From: Anaerofustis butyriciformans | Lineage (GTDB): Bacteria > Bacillota > Clostridia > Eubacteriales > Anaerofustaceae | NCBI RefSeq assembly: GCF_036289385.1 | Contig: NZ_JAYFFH010000001.1 | Coordinates: forward strand, 1-64,000 | Direction of reading: 5' to 3' | DNA: 64,000 nt | Shown here: positions 24,970 to 33,974 of the stretch, one piece after another | Layout of the letters: each line of letters opens with the position of its first letter | How positions within the stretch are numbered: position 1 is the first letter of the stretch | The notes under the pieces: generated by a model | What the model was told of the DNA's origin: nothing | The model's database searches: none | Seen by the model: only the letters and a program-made list of their open reading frames with translations | Made by a program: the position numbers and the translations under genes

Positions 24970-26933
24970 TGGCAACAATAAAAGGAAATTATGCTTCAAG
25001 TAGTTATGATTTATATGTAACTTGTTCTACAAACTCTCAAAGTGTTACAAATAACAGTTCAAGTGTCACTTTTACTTTTGGAATGTATAAAGCAAGCAGT
25101 AACTCTCAAAGTTATAATTTAGACTCTCAAACATTTACTTATAAAATAAACGGGGTTAAATATACAAAATCCGTAAGTTTCGATTTTAGAAGTAAGGGGA
25201 CAGGAACATATAATAAATTATTTTCTGTAACAAAAACCATAGCACATAATGCAGACGGAACAAAGACTGTATCTGTTAGTGCATCTCATCCAACAGGAAT
25301 AAGTCTTGGAACAGGAAGTTTGTCGGGAAGTTATAAACTTGCGACTATTCCAAGAGCTTCTACTCCTACACTTAGTGCATCGTCAGTAAATGTAGGAAGT
25401 AGTGTTACAATTTATACAAATAGAAAGAGTAGTTCTTTTACGCATAAAATAGTATGTGCAATGGGAAGTTATTCAAAGACTATAAGTAATGTTGGAAGCA
25501 GTACATCTTTAAGTTTAGATAATTCTTTGGCAGATTATATTACTTCGGCTACTTCGGCAACAATGAAAATAACATGTACTACATATAGTGGCAGTACAAA
25601 TATAGGAAGTAAGTATGTTAATTTAACTGTAAAAGTTCCAGATACTGATGAATTTAAGCCTACTGTCTCAGGTAATGAAATAACCGGTAATAATACTCTT
25701 GAAGGTCTTTTGGTTCAAAATGTAAGTACTATTGATTCTCTAATAACGGCTGATGGAAAAAATAATGCTACGATAAATACATATAAAGTTAATGTTGGAG
25801 GAAAAGCTTATTCTTCAACTTCTTCACATATAAAAGGAATTACACTTCCAAATAGTGGGGATAAAATAAATATTGTAACCAGCGTTGTAGACAGCAGAGG
25901 GTATGAAAGTACAGCTTTAAACTCAACAATAGCTGTATATCCTTACAGCAATTTAAATATTTCCAATTTTAATGTAAAAAGAGCTGAAGAGAGTAGTGGT
26001 AATTCTCTTATTGTAAGTTTTAATGCTGATTTTGCGTCGGTTAATAAGAAGAATACTTTTGAATATGTGTTATATAGAAAATTATTTGGTGCAGAAAAAT
26101 ATGAGGAATTTTTTAAAGGGGTTATTGTCGTAAGTGATGAATTTGAAGAAGGGAAGTTTATAGATGGGAAATATGTGTCTACTGTTGTAACCAATAAAGA
26201 TAAGGTTTCTGAAAAATTTAATATTCTAATTCCTTTAGATATGGCTACTTTTCCTAATGAAAGTACTTTTGATATAAAAATTAAATATAATGATTTTTAT
26301 ATGAGTTCAGAAGATTATGTATTACTACAAACTGAATTTGTAACTTTAGATTTTAGAAAAGGTGGAAAGGGAATTTCTATCGGGAAATTTTGTGAAGAAG
26401 ATGCCTTTGAAGTAAATATTCCGGCTGTTTTTCATAAAGGGGTAAAAGGTATAGGTTTACTTGATTATATACATCCTGTCGGTTCGATTGTATACATTAA
26501 TAATAGCTCTTTTGATCCTAATATAGAATGGGGAGGAAATTGGGAAAGAATAAAAGGTAGGTTTATTTTTGGTGCAGATGATCAAACGTATAAGTTAAAT
26601 AGTCAAGGAGGAGGATTAAGTCATACCTTAAAAACCGAAGAATTACCAGTCCATTCACATTCTATTACTATAAATAATGCATCATCAAGTGGAAGTATTG
26701 GCTCTGTGTTTTCTACTGGGACAACAGGCGGGACATCAGGACCTTTTACACGAACTGTTGGAACAAAAAGAAATTATCAAAAAAGTGATACAACTCCTGT
26801 AAATGCATGGAAAAGTGTATCATGGTCATATACTCATAAACATACGGCAACAAGTGCAAATGTAGGAAGTGGAAAGGCTTTTAATATTATACCTGCTTAT
26901 AAAGCTGTTTATATTTGGGAAAGAATAGAATAA
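24969..26933 (+). CDS. Tail fibre / receptor-binding protein with collar-like C-terminus (654 aa)
   Basis: The ATG overlaps the previous stop codon (TAATG). The N-terminal 130 residues resemble the DUF859-type minor structural protein fold (KTIAHNADGTKTVSVSAS). The middle is serine/threonine-rich beta structure. The last 170 residues match phage collar or fibre-tip domains: PVGSIVYINN, WGGNWERIKGRFIFGAD, ELPVHSHS and an end IIPAYKAVYIWERIE. The His residues in HSHS may bind metal. It probably recognises the target cell surface and is the last gene of the module. Confidence 0.82.
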   Translation: MATIKGNYASSSYDLYVTCSTNSQSVTNNSSSVTFTFGMYKASSNSQSYNLDSQTFTYKINGVKYTKSVSFDFRSKGTGTYNKLFSVTKTIAHNADGTKTVSVSASHPTGISLGTGSLSGSYKLATIPRASTPTLSASSVNVGSSVTIYTNRKSSSFTHKIVCAMGSYSKTISNVGSSTSLSLDNSLADYITSATSATMKITCTTYSGSTNIGSKYVNLTVKVPDTDEFKPTVSGNEITGNNTLEGLLVQNVSTIDSLITADGKNNATINTYKVNVGGKAYSSTSSHIKGITLPNSGDKINIVTSVVDSRGYESTALNSTIAVYPYSNLNISNFNVKRAEESSGNSLIVSFNADFASVNKKNTFEYVLYRKLFGAEKYEEFFKGVIVVSDEFEEGKFIDGKYVSTVVTNKDKVSEKFNILIPLDMATFPNESTFDIKIKYNDFYMSSEDYVLLQTEFVTLDFRKGGKGISIGKFCEEDAFEVNIPAVFHKGVKGIGLLDYIHPVGSIVYINNSSFDPNIEWGGNWERIKGRFIFGADDQTYKLNSQGGGLSHTLKTEELPVHSHSITINNASSSGSIGSVFSTGTTGGTSGPFTRTVGTKRNYQKSDTTPVNAWKSVSWSYTHKHTATSANVGSGKAFNIIPAYKAVYIWERIE

Positions 26934-26964
26934 ATCAAGGAAACCCTTATGAGGTTTCCTTGAT
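26934..26964. terminator. Hairpin between fibre gene and flippase-like gene
   Basis: ATCAAGGAAACC - CTTATG - AGGTTTCCTTGAT forms a 12-bp stem directly after the fibre stop and overlaps the 3' end of the convergent gene. There is no good T tract, so it may act as a weak terminator or as mRNA protection. Confidence 0.55.
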
Positions 26965-27993
26965 CATGTTGGAGTTTTTAATATAAATAAGTTGAAAAAA
27001 CATTATTGCCAGTCCTGAAATAAGAACGAATAAATAGAAGTTTATTCCCCTTGAAAGTAACATTGCAGGGCTTGTAAGTGTAAGAGGGAAAATATATTTG
27101 AATAGTGATAAAAATCCTCCTTCACTTGCACCCACTCCGCCTGGTAATGGAAGAGCCATTACAGATGAATAAAGTACAGCTTGTATTGATATTATTTGTA
27201 TAAAATTAAACTGTGAAAGTCCGAAAGATTTATATACAAAGAATGTTACAGAATACATTGCTGTTAGTTGTATAAATGTAATCATTAAAGTTTTTATAAG
27301 TGCTTTTTTGTTGTTTTTTATGTATTTTGCGCCGCTTGCGTATTCTTCAAGTTGTTCTTTTGATTTTTCTTTAAATCCTTCAATATTTTTGTATTTTAGT
27401 TTTGTTAAAATTTTTGTTGCAAAATTTAATAATTTCTCCATTAATCTTCTATTAAAAAGTGCACATATAATAAACAAAAATGCAATTATATTTATTGTTA
27501 TTCCTATAAATAAAAGATATTTTATGCTTCCTATTTTTTCCATAAAGAAATTCATATTAAGAAAAAAACCAAGAAGAGAAATAATTACAGTATTGATTTG
27601 AAAACTTGCAAGTTCTATAAGTAAAGCTACTATACTGTGTGATATTTCTATGTTATCTTTTTTCATAAAATAAACCTGCATAGGTTGTCCACCTGATGCT
27701 GATGGGGTAATTGAACTAAAGAAAAATCCTACAAGGGCATATTTTATTCCTTTTATAAGTCCTACATTATATCCCAGTATATTTAAGTTTCTAAGTATGT
27801 TTATTCCTTCACAGCTTATAAATATACACATGGCTATAATGGCAAGTAGTATATAGTTTGTATTTACGTCTTCAATAGTCTCAATTATTGATGTTAAATT
27901 TGAATCTTTAAACAACATATAAGACGTAAGAATAAGCATTACTACAAAAAATATTGTAGATTTAAAAATATTTTTTATTTTATTATCCTTCAT
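26947..27993 (-). CDS. Flippase-like membrane protein (LPG synthase N-domain / UPF0104)
   Basis: 348 residues with about eight transmembrane helices and the family motifs SSITPSASGGQPMQ and LPGGVGASEGG. This is the flippase-like domain found in MprF and YbhN proteins, without the C-terminal aminoacyl-transferase domain. The start is ATG at 27993, which overlaps the end of the upstream gene and has CCGGAG before it; an ATG 12 codons earlier has a poor site. It is the third gene of an operon with a lipid glycosyltransferase and a polysaccharide deacetylase, suggesting translocation or control of a glycolipid in the membrane. Confidence 0.85.
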   Translation of the reverse strand: MKDNKIKNIFKSTIFFVVMLILTSYMLFKDSNLTSIIETIEDVNTNYILLAIIAMCIFISCEGINILRNLNILGYNVGLIKGIKYALVGFFFSSITPSASGGQPMQVYFMKKDNIEISHSIVALLIELASFQINTVIISLLGFFLNMNFFMEKIGSIKYLLFIGITINIIAFLFIICALFNRRLMEKLLNFATKILTKLKYKNIEGFKEKSKEQLEEYASGAKYIKNNKKALIKTLMITFIQLTAMYSVTFFVYKSFGLSQFNFIQIISIQAVLYSSVMALPLPGGVGASEGGFLSLFKYIFPLTLTSPAMLLSRGINFYLFVLISGLAIMFFQLIYIKNSNMIKETS

Positions 27994-27994
27994 T

Positions 27995-28684
27995 TTATTC
28001 TCCGGTTGTTTTAAAAATGTATCCTTCATTTTTCCATTTTGGAAGAATTTCTTTTAATGCTTCTATTGTTCTTTTTGGAGCACCATCTCTACCTCGTCCG
28101 TCATGGAGGCAGATAATATCATTGTTCTTTACTCTTTTTTCAAGTTTATTTTTTATTATTTCACTTGTCGTGTTTTTTTGCCAATCTTCTGCCATAACAT
28201 CCCAAAGGAAAGGTTTTAAATTATAGGACTTCATAAGGTATATCATTGCCCAGTTGAATTGTCCCCAGGGAGGTCTGAAACTTGGGTTTTTTACGCCTAG
28301 ATTATTTAAGGTATTTATTCCTTTTTGAAAGTTCGTTTTGGTTTTTAGAGGATGTTGTATGAGTGCGCTTTTGTGTTCATACCAATGAAGTCCTATTTTA
28401 TGCCCTTCTTCTTGCATTCTTTTTATTATGTTAGGATTATTTTTTGCAAATTCACCTACTACAAAAAAGGATGCTTTGATGTCATTTTCTTTTAAAATAT
28501 CAAGAAGTTCCAAAGTATATTTTGGATCCGGGCCGTCATCGAATGTAAGGTATATATTTTTACCATTATTTGTTATATTCTTTTTTTCTATTTTATGTTT
28601 TATCTTATAAACATAAGTTGGAATTATTCCGTATAAAATTATTAATGATATGAATATTAATATAGTATAAAATAAAATTTTCAT
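27995..28684 (-). CDS. Polysaccharide deacetylase (NodB homology domain)
   Basis: 229 residues: an N-terminal membrane anchor (about 3-22), then a NodB domain with TFDDGPD (catalytic Asp and metal-binding Asp), HKSALIQHP as the His-containing motif 2, RPPWGQFNW as motif 3 and a late LHDGRG. It would remove N-acetyl groups from a cell-wall or surface polysaccharide, or a lipid-linked sugar, outside the membrane. AAAGGTG precedes the ATG. It lies between the glycosyltransferase (13 bases) and the flippase-like gene (overlapping), so all three act together. Confidence 0.9.
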   Translation of the reverse strand: MKILFYTILIFISLIILYGIIPTYVYKIKHKIEKKNITNNGKNIYLTFDDGPDPKYTLELLDILKENDIKASFFVVGEFAKNNPNIIKRMQEEGHKIGLHWYEHKSALIQHPLKTKTNFQKGINTLNNLGVKNPSFRPPWGQFNWAMIYLMKSYNLKPFLWDVMAEDWQKNTTSEIIKNKLEKRVKNNDIICLHDGRGRDGAPKRTIEALKEILPKWKNEGYIFKTTGE

Positions 28685-28697
28685 ATGTCTTTCACCT

Positions 28698-29756
28698 TTA
28701 AGCAGATATAATAGTTTCTAAATAATCGTTTTGAGTTTCTTTTTTTATTCTTCTCATATTTTCTTTCATTTGATTTAATCTTTTTTCATCATTGATTAAC
28801 TCTATTACATCTTTTGATATGTTTTCTTTTTTCTTCCATTTAATCATTCCAATATCATTTTTTTCTATATATAAAGCATTTCCAACTTCTTGCATTAAGA
28901 AAGGATGTATTATATATAAAGGACAAAGTGCGTGAATTGCTTCAAATGTTGTTATTCCGCCTGATTTTGTTATTATTAGGTCAGCTTTATTCATATATTT
29001 ATGAACATCATTTGTAAATCCCACTACATTAATATTAGGAAATTTTTCTTTCATCTTATTAAACATTTCTTTATTTTTTCCGCATATTAATGTGACATTG
29101 ATAGAGTCGTTTTCGTTAAAAGTTTTTAAAATATCTTCTATTCCAGGTATTAATCCAAGTCCGCCACCCATAATTAATAATTCTTTTTGTTTTTTCCCTT
29201 TAATTATTTTTAGGTTTTTGAATGATTGTTTTACAGGTATACCGGAAATTAGTATTTTTTCTTCTTCAACACCTTTTCCAATTAATTCAATTTTAGTTTC
29301 TTTACTTCCTACAAAATATAAATTTGTTCCTTTGCCTAACCATTCGTTATGTGCTGAAATATCAGTTATATATGTATATAAAGGTATATTTATATTTTTT
29401 GTTTCTTTATATAGTGATATATATTTTGATGCAATTGGTATTGTTGAGATAATTACATCTGTATTATATTCTTCTATTAATCTATCTAATTTTTTAACAA
29501 GTGCTTTCTTTAATGGTATTGTTTCATTGTAATTTCCCGCTGTTTTATTAAAAAAGTTATATACTGTTGAAAACTTACTTGTTAGATGATTAAATCCTGA
29601 GTAAATTAAATTTGCCCATGATGGGAAAAGATAATCTACTACATCAACAATGTAAACATTGGAATTATTATTTTTTAATTTAAGTTCTTCCTTTATTGCA
29701 TTTGCTGCGGATATGTGTCCCATTCCGAAGCGAGCAGTTAAAATTAATGTATTCAT
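28698..29756 (-). CDS. Diacylglycerol glycosyltransferase-like (MGDG synthase / UgtP family)
   Basis: 352 residues. The N-terminus LTARFGMGHISAANAIKEEL is the MGDG-synthase motif, and the C-terminal half holds the GT28-type donor site (MGGGLGLIPG and KSGGITTFEAIHAL). Relatives transfer glucose or galactose from UDP-sugar to diacylglycerol at the inner membrane face, making glycolipids and lipoteichoic-acid anchors. GAGAGGG precedes the ATG. First gene of the envelope operon glycosyltransferase-deacetylase-flippase. Confidence 0.88.
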   Translation of the reverse strand: MNTLILTARFGMGHISAANAIKEELKLKNNNSNVYIVDVVDYLFPSWANLIYSGFNHLTSKFSTVYNFFNKTAGNYNETIPLKKALVKKLDRLIEEYNTDVIISTIPIASKYISLYKETKNINIPLYTYITDISAHNEWLGKGTNLYFVGSKETKIELIGKGVEEEKILISGIPVKQSFKNLKIIKGKKQKELLIMGGGLGLIPGIEDILKTFNENDSINVTLICGKNKEMFNKMKEKFPNINVVGFTNDVHKYMNKADLIITKSGGITTFEAIHALCPLYIIHPFLMQEVGNALYIEKNDIGMIKWKKKENISKDVIELINDEKRLNQMKENMRRIKKETQNDYLETIISA

Positions 29757-29906
29757 TTTTTCCCTCTCTTTTATATGATATGTAATTTATTTTTTAATTT
29801 CTTTAAACACAATATATCATAAAAAAAGCCTTAAAAACGGAACTTAAGAGAATGTTAATTTTTGTTAATATGTTGTTAATTTTCTTTAAAAAAACGAAAA
29901 ATTTAT

Positions 29907-30431
29907 TTATGTAAAAAATATTAAAGATATAATATAAGCCATAATAAAGCCAAAGAAATCTGCAAGAAGACAGACTTTAAGGGCATATCTTAGGTTAGTT
30001 ATTTTTTCTCCTGATAAATATACATTTAAAACATATAAAGTTGTCTCGGTAGAACCCATCATTATACTTGCTGTAAGTCCAATAAAGGAATCGGGCGTGT
30101 ATACTTTAAATATATCGCAAAGAATTGCACTGGCTCCTGAGCCTGAAATTGGTCTAAATATCATTAAAGGCAGTAATTCACTTTTAAAATGGAATATATT
30201 GCAAATAGGGGATAGAATAGATATTAAAAAATCGCTTAATCCACTTTCTTTAAAAACATTAACGCTTATGATGAATGTCAAAAGGAATGGAAAAATGCTC
30301 AAAGTTGTTTTTAGCCCCTTTTTTGCACCTGTTACAAATGTCGCATAAATATCAATATTTTTTATCATTCCATAGGTTAAAATACCTAGAATAATTGAAA
30401 TAATTACAAAAGAAGATATGAAATTTAGCAT
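29907..30431 (-). CDS. spmB: Spore maturation protein B
   Basis: 174 residues with nucleoside-recognition (Gate) domain membrane helices and the motif MIFRPISGSGASAIL. In Bacillus SpmB with SpmA is needed for spore-core dehydration. It overlaps the spmA end by seven bases, typical coupling. Its presence fits an organism of a spore-forming lineage; it does not prove that sporulation is complete. Confidence 0.9.
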   Translation of the reverse strand: MLNFISSFVIISIILGILTYGMIKNIDIYATFVTGAKKGLKTTLSIFPFLLTFIISVNVFKESGLSDFLISILSPICNIFHFKSELLPLMIFRPISGSGASAILCDIFKVYTPDSFIGLTASIMMGSTETTLYVLNVYLSGEKITNLRYALKVCLLADFFGFIMAYIISLIFFT

Positions 30432-31006
30432 TTACTACCCCTCTTAAATAATTTAGCCAGTATGATTCCACAAATTGTTGTAAATAGTGTTGAAAGTAAA
30501 ATAGGAAGGAATACTATGGTTGGATTTTTAGATCCAAAGGACATTCTGTAAGCAAATATAGAGGTTGGGAGAAGTTGTAGGCATGTTGTGTTTAAAATCA
30601 AGAACATAATCATATCATCGCTTAGGGTATCTTTTTTTGTATTAAGTTTATTCATTTTGTGTATGGCTTCTATTCCAAGAGGTGTTGCAGCATTACCAAG
30701 ACCTAAAAAATTTGCGGAAAGGTTTAAAATAACAGCATTTGAGGCTTCTTTATCCTTTTTTATATCTTTAAATAGTATATTTATAATTGGTTTAAAAACA
30801 GTATTTATTTTATCGGTTAATTTACTTTTTGAAACTATTTCCATTATTCCACTCCAAAAACACATTGTTCCGATGAGAGAAAAACATATTTTTACACTGT
30901 CCTGTCCTGCGGATGAAAATGCATTTGCAATATTATTTGTTTTGCCTGTGAAAATTCCAAAAATTACCGAAAAGAGAATAAGAAAATACCATATTTTTTT
31001 TAACAT
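30425..31006 (-). CDS. spmA: Spore maturation protein A
   Basis: 193 residues, Gate-domain membrane protein with GLGNAATPLGIEAIHKM, the SpmA hallmark. The AAGGAGG ribosome site lies somewhat far (about 12 bases) from the ATG. It is the first gene of the spmA-spmB pair. The proteins probably form a membrane transporter; the solute is not known. Confidence 0.9.
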   Translation of the reverse strand: MLKKIWYFLILFSVIFGIFTGKTNNIANAFSSAGQDSVKICFSLIGTMCFWSGIMEIVSKSKLTDKINTVFKPIINILFKDIKKDKEASNAVILNLSANFLGLGNAATPLGIEAIHKMNKLNTKKDTLSDDMIMFLILNTTCLQLLPTSIFAYRMSFGSKNPTIVFLPILLSTLFTTICGIILAKLFKRGSKC

Positions 31007-31200
31007 TTATTTAATTTTCCTCCTTAAAAAGTATAAAATGTGACATTTGTAACATGGCAAAATCAAAAATTTAAAATGTAAACCTTATCAAGTTACAAAA
31101 GTTTTAATTTATATATTTTATTCTGCTTGACTTTGTGTTATAATCAATTCAACAAAAAAATAAAACAAATAAAAAAATAATTTTTAAGGAGAATATTATA

Positions 31201-32244
31201 ATGGAAGCAGTCGTATTTAGAGGACCAAATGATTTTGGTTTAGAAAACGTTGAAACACCTGAATGTCCAGAAGGTGGTATTTTAGTAAAGGTTGAAGCAG
31301 TAGGTCTTTGTGGTTCTGATATTAGAACATTTGGTTCTGGTCATAAAGATGTTACACCTCCACATATTTTAGGTCATGAAGTTGCTGGTGTAATCGAAAA
31401 AAGTGATAATGCAAAATATCCAGCAGGAAAAAGAGTAGTTTTAAATCCACTTATCAAACTTTGTGGTGAATGTTATTTCTGTAAAAACGGTTTACAAAAC
31501 CATTGTATCAATAAAAAACTTTTAGGTTCTGAAATGCCTGGTGGATATGCTCAATATGTTCCAATCCCAGCTGATTGTTGTACAGATGATGGTATCGTAG
31601 AAGTTCCAGAAGGATTTAACTTAGACTTAATCCCATTAGCTGAAACATTATCAAGTGTTTACTCTACACAAGAATTCGCAAACGTAAAAGATGGTGATGT
31701 AGTTGTTGTTATCGGTGCTGGTCCTTTAGGAAACTTACATAGTGCTGTTGCAAAAGCAAGAGGAGCTAAAAAAGTTATTATCTCTGAACCAAGCGAACAC
31801 AGACTTGAAATGGCTCATAGATTTGATACAACAGATGATTTCGTAAACCCTGTTGCTGGTGATTTACATGATTTCGTTATGCAAGAAACAGAAGGTATCG
31901 GTGCTGACGTTGTTATTACAGCTTGCCCAGTAGGTTCTGTTCAAGTTGAAGCTACACACTTATTAAAACCAAGAGGAAAAGTTATTTTATTCGGTGGTCT
32001 TCCAAAAGATAACTGTCACGTAGCTTTTGACTCTAACTTAATTCACTATCAAGAACTTGTATTATACGGTGGTTACGCTTACGCTCCATCAGTATTTAGA
32101 AAAGCTATCGAACTTATTACAACAGGTAAAATCGATGCTACTAAATTTATCACACACGTTATTCCTTTGAAAGATATCAAAAAAGGTATCGAATTAGTTA
32201 AAACAGGTGAAGCTATTAAAGTTGTTTTAAAACCTTGGGAATAA
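31201..32244 (+). CDS. Zinc-dependent medium-chain dehydrogenase (sorbitol/threonine dehydrogenase-like)
   Basis: 347 residues. Catalytic zinc site: GLCGSDI (Cys) and GHEVAG (His-Glu). Structural zinc: a four-Cys lobe CGECYFCKNGLQNHC. NAD(P)-binding Rossmann motif GAGPLG. It oxidises a polyol or secondary alcohol, or works in reverse; the exact substrate is not given by sequence. Codon use is strongly biased to C-ending codons (AAC, ATC, TTC), as in abundant proteins. An extended -10 promoter TGTTATAAT lies at 31136-31144. Monocistronic with a strong terminator. Confidence 0.88.
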   Translation: MEAVVFRGPNDFGLENVETPECPEGGILVKVEAVGLCGSDIRTFGSGHKDVTPPHILGHEVAGVIEKSDNAKYPAGKRVVLNPLIKLCGECYFCKNGLQNHCINKKLLGSEMPGGYAQYVPIPADCCTDDGIVEVPEGFNLDLIPLAETLSSVYSTQEFANVKDGDVVVVIGAGPLGNLHSAVAKARGAKKVIISEPSEHRLEMAHRFDTTDDFVNPVAGDLHDFVMQETEGIGADVVITACPVGSVQVEATHLLKPRGKVILFGGLPKDNCHVAFDSNLIHYQELVLYGGYAYAPSVFRKAIELITTGKIDATKFITHVIPLKDIKKGIELVKTGEAIKVVLKPWE

Positions 32245-32267
32245 AATCCATAATTTCTTTTTACATA

Positions 32268-32304
32268 GCTGCAGTCCTTTTATTTAAAGGATTGCAGCTT
32301 TTTT
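32268..32304 (+). terminator. Terminator of the dehydrogenase gene
   Basis: GCTGCAGTCCTTT / AAAGGATTGCAGC hairpin followed by T7. Confidence 0.92.
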
Positions 32305-32531
32305 GTTTTATTTGGAAAGATTGATTTGTTAGAAATAATTTAAAATTATAAAATTTGAAGTTAGATGAAATTTTTACTGAATTTAATCTGAAATTCAAAA
32401 AAATTATGTTTTAAATGTTTGAAATTATTTCCTTTTGTTTTAATATATGATTTGACTATGTAAATTAAACATTATTGATAAAAAAAAACAAATATGATAT
32501 CATTATCAATAGTATCTATTAGGAGGGTAAT

Positions 32532-33419
32532 ATGAAATCTAAAACCAAACAATTAATTGCAAGAATAATTGTAGGCTTGATAGTTTTTTTTATGATAATA
32601 AGTATAATTACACCATATATTTTTGCGGCTGAAAAATTTGTTTCATATTCAAATGAAGATTTGCATATGAGTTTTGAAATTCCTTCTTCCGCAAAAAGCG
32701 ATATGGAAAAAATAAGTGAAAATGCTAGAGAGTTTCCTGTAAATTTTAATTTAACGGTTAGAGTTTCATATGGTGATATTTACGAAGAAGTCTTAAAGAA
32801 CAATAAATTGTCTAAAAAAGAGTTACTTAGAAAACAAGTTTATATAGAAAGTAATTTTGTAAAAGATACTTGGAATAATGAAGATTACATAAAAGATTAT
32901 TTTAAAGATATATTAGACGATGCTAAAAGCAGTTATGATTATAAGATAAGTAAAACCACTATTAGTGGTATACCTGCATGGAAATGTTCTTATGAAGGGA
33001 AAAGTGTAAAAAGTGAAGGTGAGTATTATCTTACAGTTAATAATGGAGGACTTTATATTCTTCAAATAGATTCATACATGGCTGATATGTCCGAAAATAA
33101 ATCTACAATAAATAAAATAATTGACACTTATAAGATAACTGATGTATATATTCCTACACAAGCAGAGCTTACTACTGTTACAAAACAAGAACAAAAAGCT
33201 ACGACTTCAAATACTCAAAACACTCAAAATACACAAGTTCAAAATCAAGAAAATAATAATGGAACGTCTGTTATATTTTCTTACTTTGTCGGCGGTATAA
33301 TACTATTGACTGTCTTGATATCTATAGGTATATATATTTACAGACAAAAAAAATATAAAAAGAGAAAAAAAGAAAGAAAAAATATAAGAGTAAAAAGAAG
33401 AAATAACGAAGAATTATAA
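32532..33419 (+). CDS. Hypothetical cell-surface protein with two membrane segments (295 aa)
   Basis: An N-terminal signal or anchor helix (about 10-32, ending IFAAEK), an extracytoplasmic domain (about 33-210), a Thr/Gln/Asn-rich linker (TSNTQNTQNTQVQNQ), a second transmembrane helix (about 250-272) and a very basic Arg/Lys tail. The extracytoplasmic part resembles PsbP/DUF-type ligand-free sensor folds only by pattern. AGGAGG precedes the ATG. It is 17 bases upstream of recU and may share its transcript. Function unknown. Confidence 0.75.
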   Translation: MKSKTKQLIARIIVGLIVFFMIISIITPYIFAAEKFVSYSNEDLHMSFEIPSSAKSDMEKISENAREFPVNFNLTVRVSYGDIYEEVLKNNKLSKKELLRKQVYIESNFVKDTWNNEDYIKDYFKDILDDAKSSYDYKISKTTISGIPAWKCSYEGKSVKSEGEYYLTVNNGGLYILQIDSYMADMSENKSTINKIIDTYKITDVYIPTQAELTTVTKQEQKATTSNTQNTQNTQVQNQENNNGTSVIFSYFVGGIILLTVLISIGIYIYRQKKYKKRKKERKNIRVKRRNNEEL

Positions 33420-33436
33420 TTTAATAAGGAGAAAAA

Positions 33437-33973
33437 ATGGGGTACTGGGAAAGCAGAGGTCTTAGAGGAAGCGAATTTGAGGATTTGATAAACAGAACCA
33501 ATAAGGTGTACTTTGATGATGATTTGGCTGTTGTTCAAAAGATTCCTACGGCAATAAAGCCGGTTAGACTTGATAATGAAAGAGGAGTAATATCTCTTGC
33601 TTATTTTGATGAAAAAAGTACCGTTGATTATATTGGTAATATTCAAGGTATACCAGTTTGTTTTGATGCAAAAGAAATTTCGGGGAAAAGTCTTCCCATT
33701 GCTAATATACATGAACATCAAGTAAGATTTATGGATAAGTTTGATATGCAAGGCGGTATTGCATTCTTACTTGTCCATTTTAAAATTTTTGATGAATATT
33801 TTATTTTAGACATAAAAACCTTAATAAAGTATTATAATAATGCAATGAAAGGTGGAAGGAAGTCTATACCTTATGATGCTTTTAATAAAGAATTGAAGGT
33901 GTATTTAGATCATAAATATCCTATTCATTATCTTGAAGGAGTAAGCAAATATTTGCAGTTAAAGGAGAAGTAA
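33437..33973 (+). CDS. recU: Holliday junction resolvase RecU
   Basis: 178 residues. The RecU signature runs from RGSEFEDLINRTN through KSTVDYIG (active-site region) and FDAKE to the HQVRFMDKFDMQGGIAF segment. The nuclease resolves four-way junctions in recombination repair and chromosome segregation and is characteristic of Firmicutes. GGAG lies before the ATG. It ends two bases before a nucleoside kinase gene. In Bacilli recU pairs with a penicillin-binding protein gene; here that partner is absent. Confidence 0.95.
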   Translation: MGYWESRGLRGSEFEDLINRTNKVYFDDDLAVVQKIPTAIKPVRLDNERGVISLAYFDEKSTVDYIGNIQGIPVCFDAKEISGKSLPIANIHEHQVRFMDKFDMQGGIAFLLVHFKIFDEYFILDIKTLIKYYNNAMKGGRKSIPYDAFNKELKVYLDHKYPIHYLEGVSKYLQLKEK

Positions 33974-33974
33974 C

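Larger units (their letters stand above)
15783..26933 (+). mobile_element. Phage-tail module (defective prophage or tailocin-like cluster)
   Basis: Nine to ten co-oriented genes show siphovirus tail order: sigma-like regulator, small protein, coiled-coil protein, tail tube, frameshifted tail chaperone, tape measure, a probable distal-tail protein, tail-tip protein and fibre. No integrase, terminase, portal, capsid, head-tail connector, holin or endolysin gene is present, and ordinary chromosomal genes begin directly after the fibre gene. The reading frames are all intact, which argues against simple decay. It could be a domesticated tail-like particle or an old prophage remainder. Boundaries are set by promoter and last tail gene; no attachment repeats were found. 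Confidence 0.75.
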
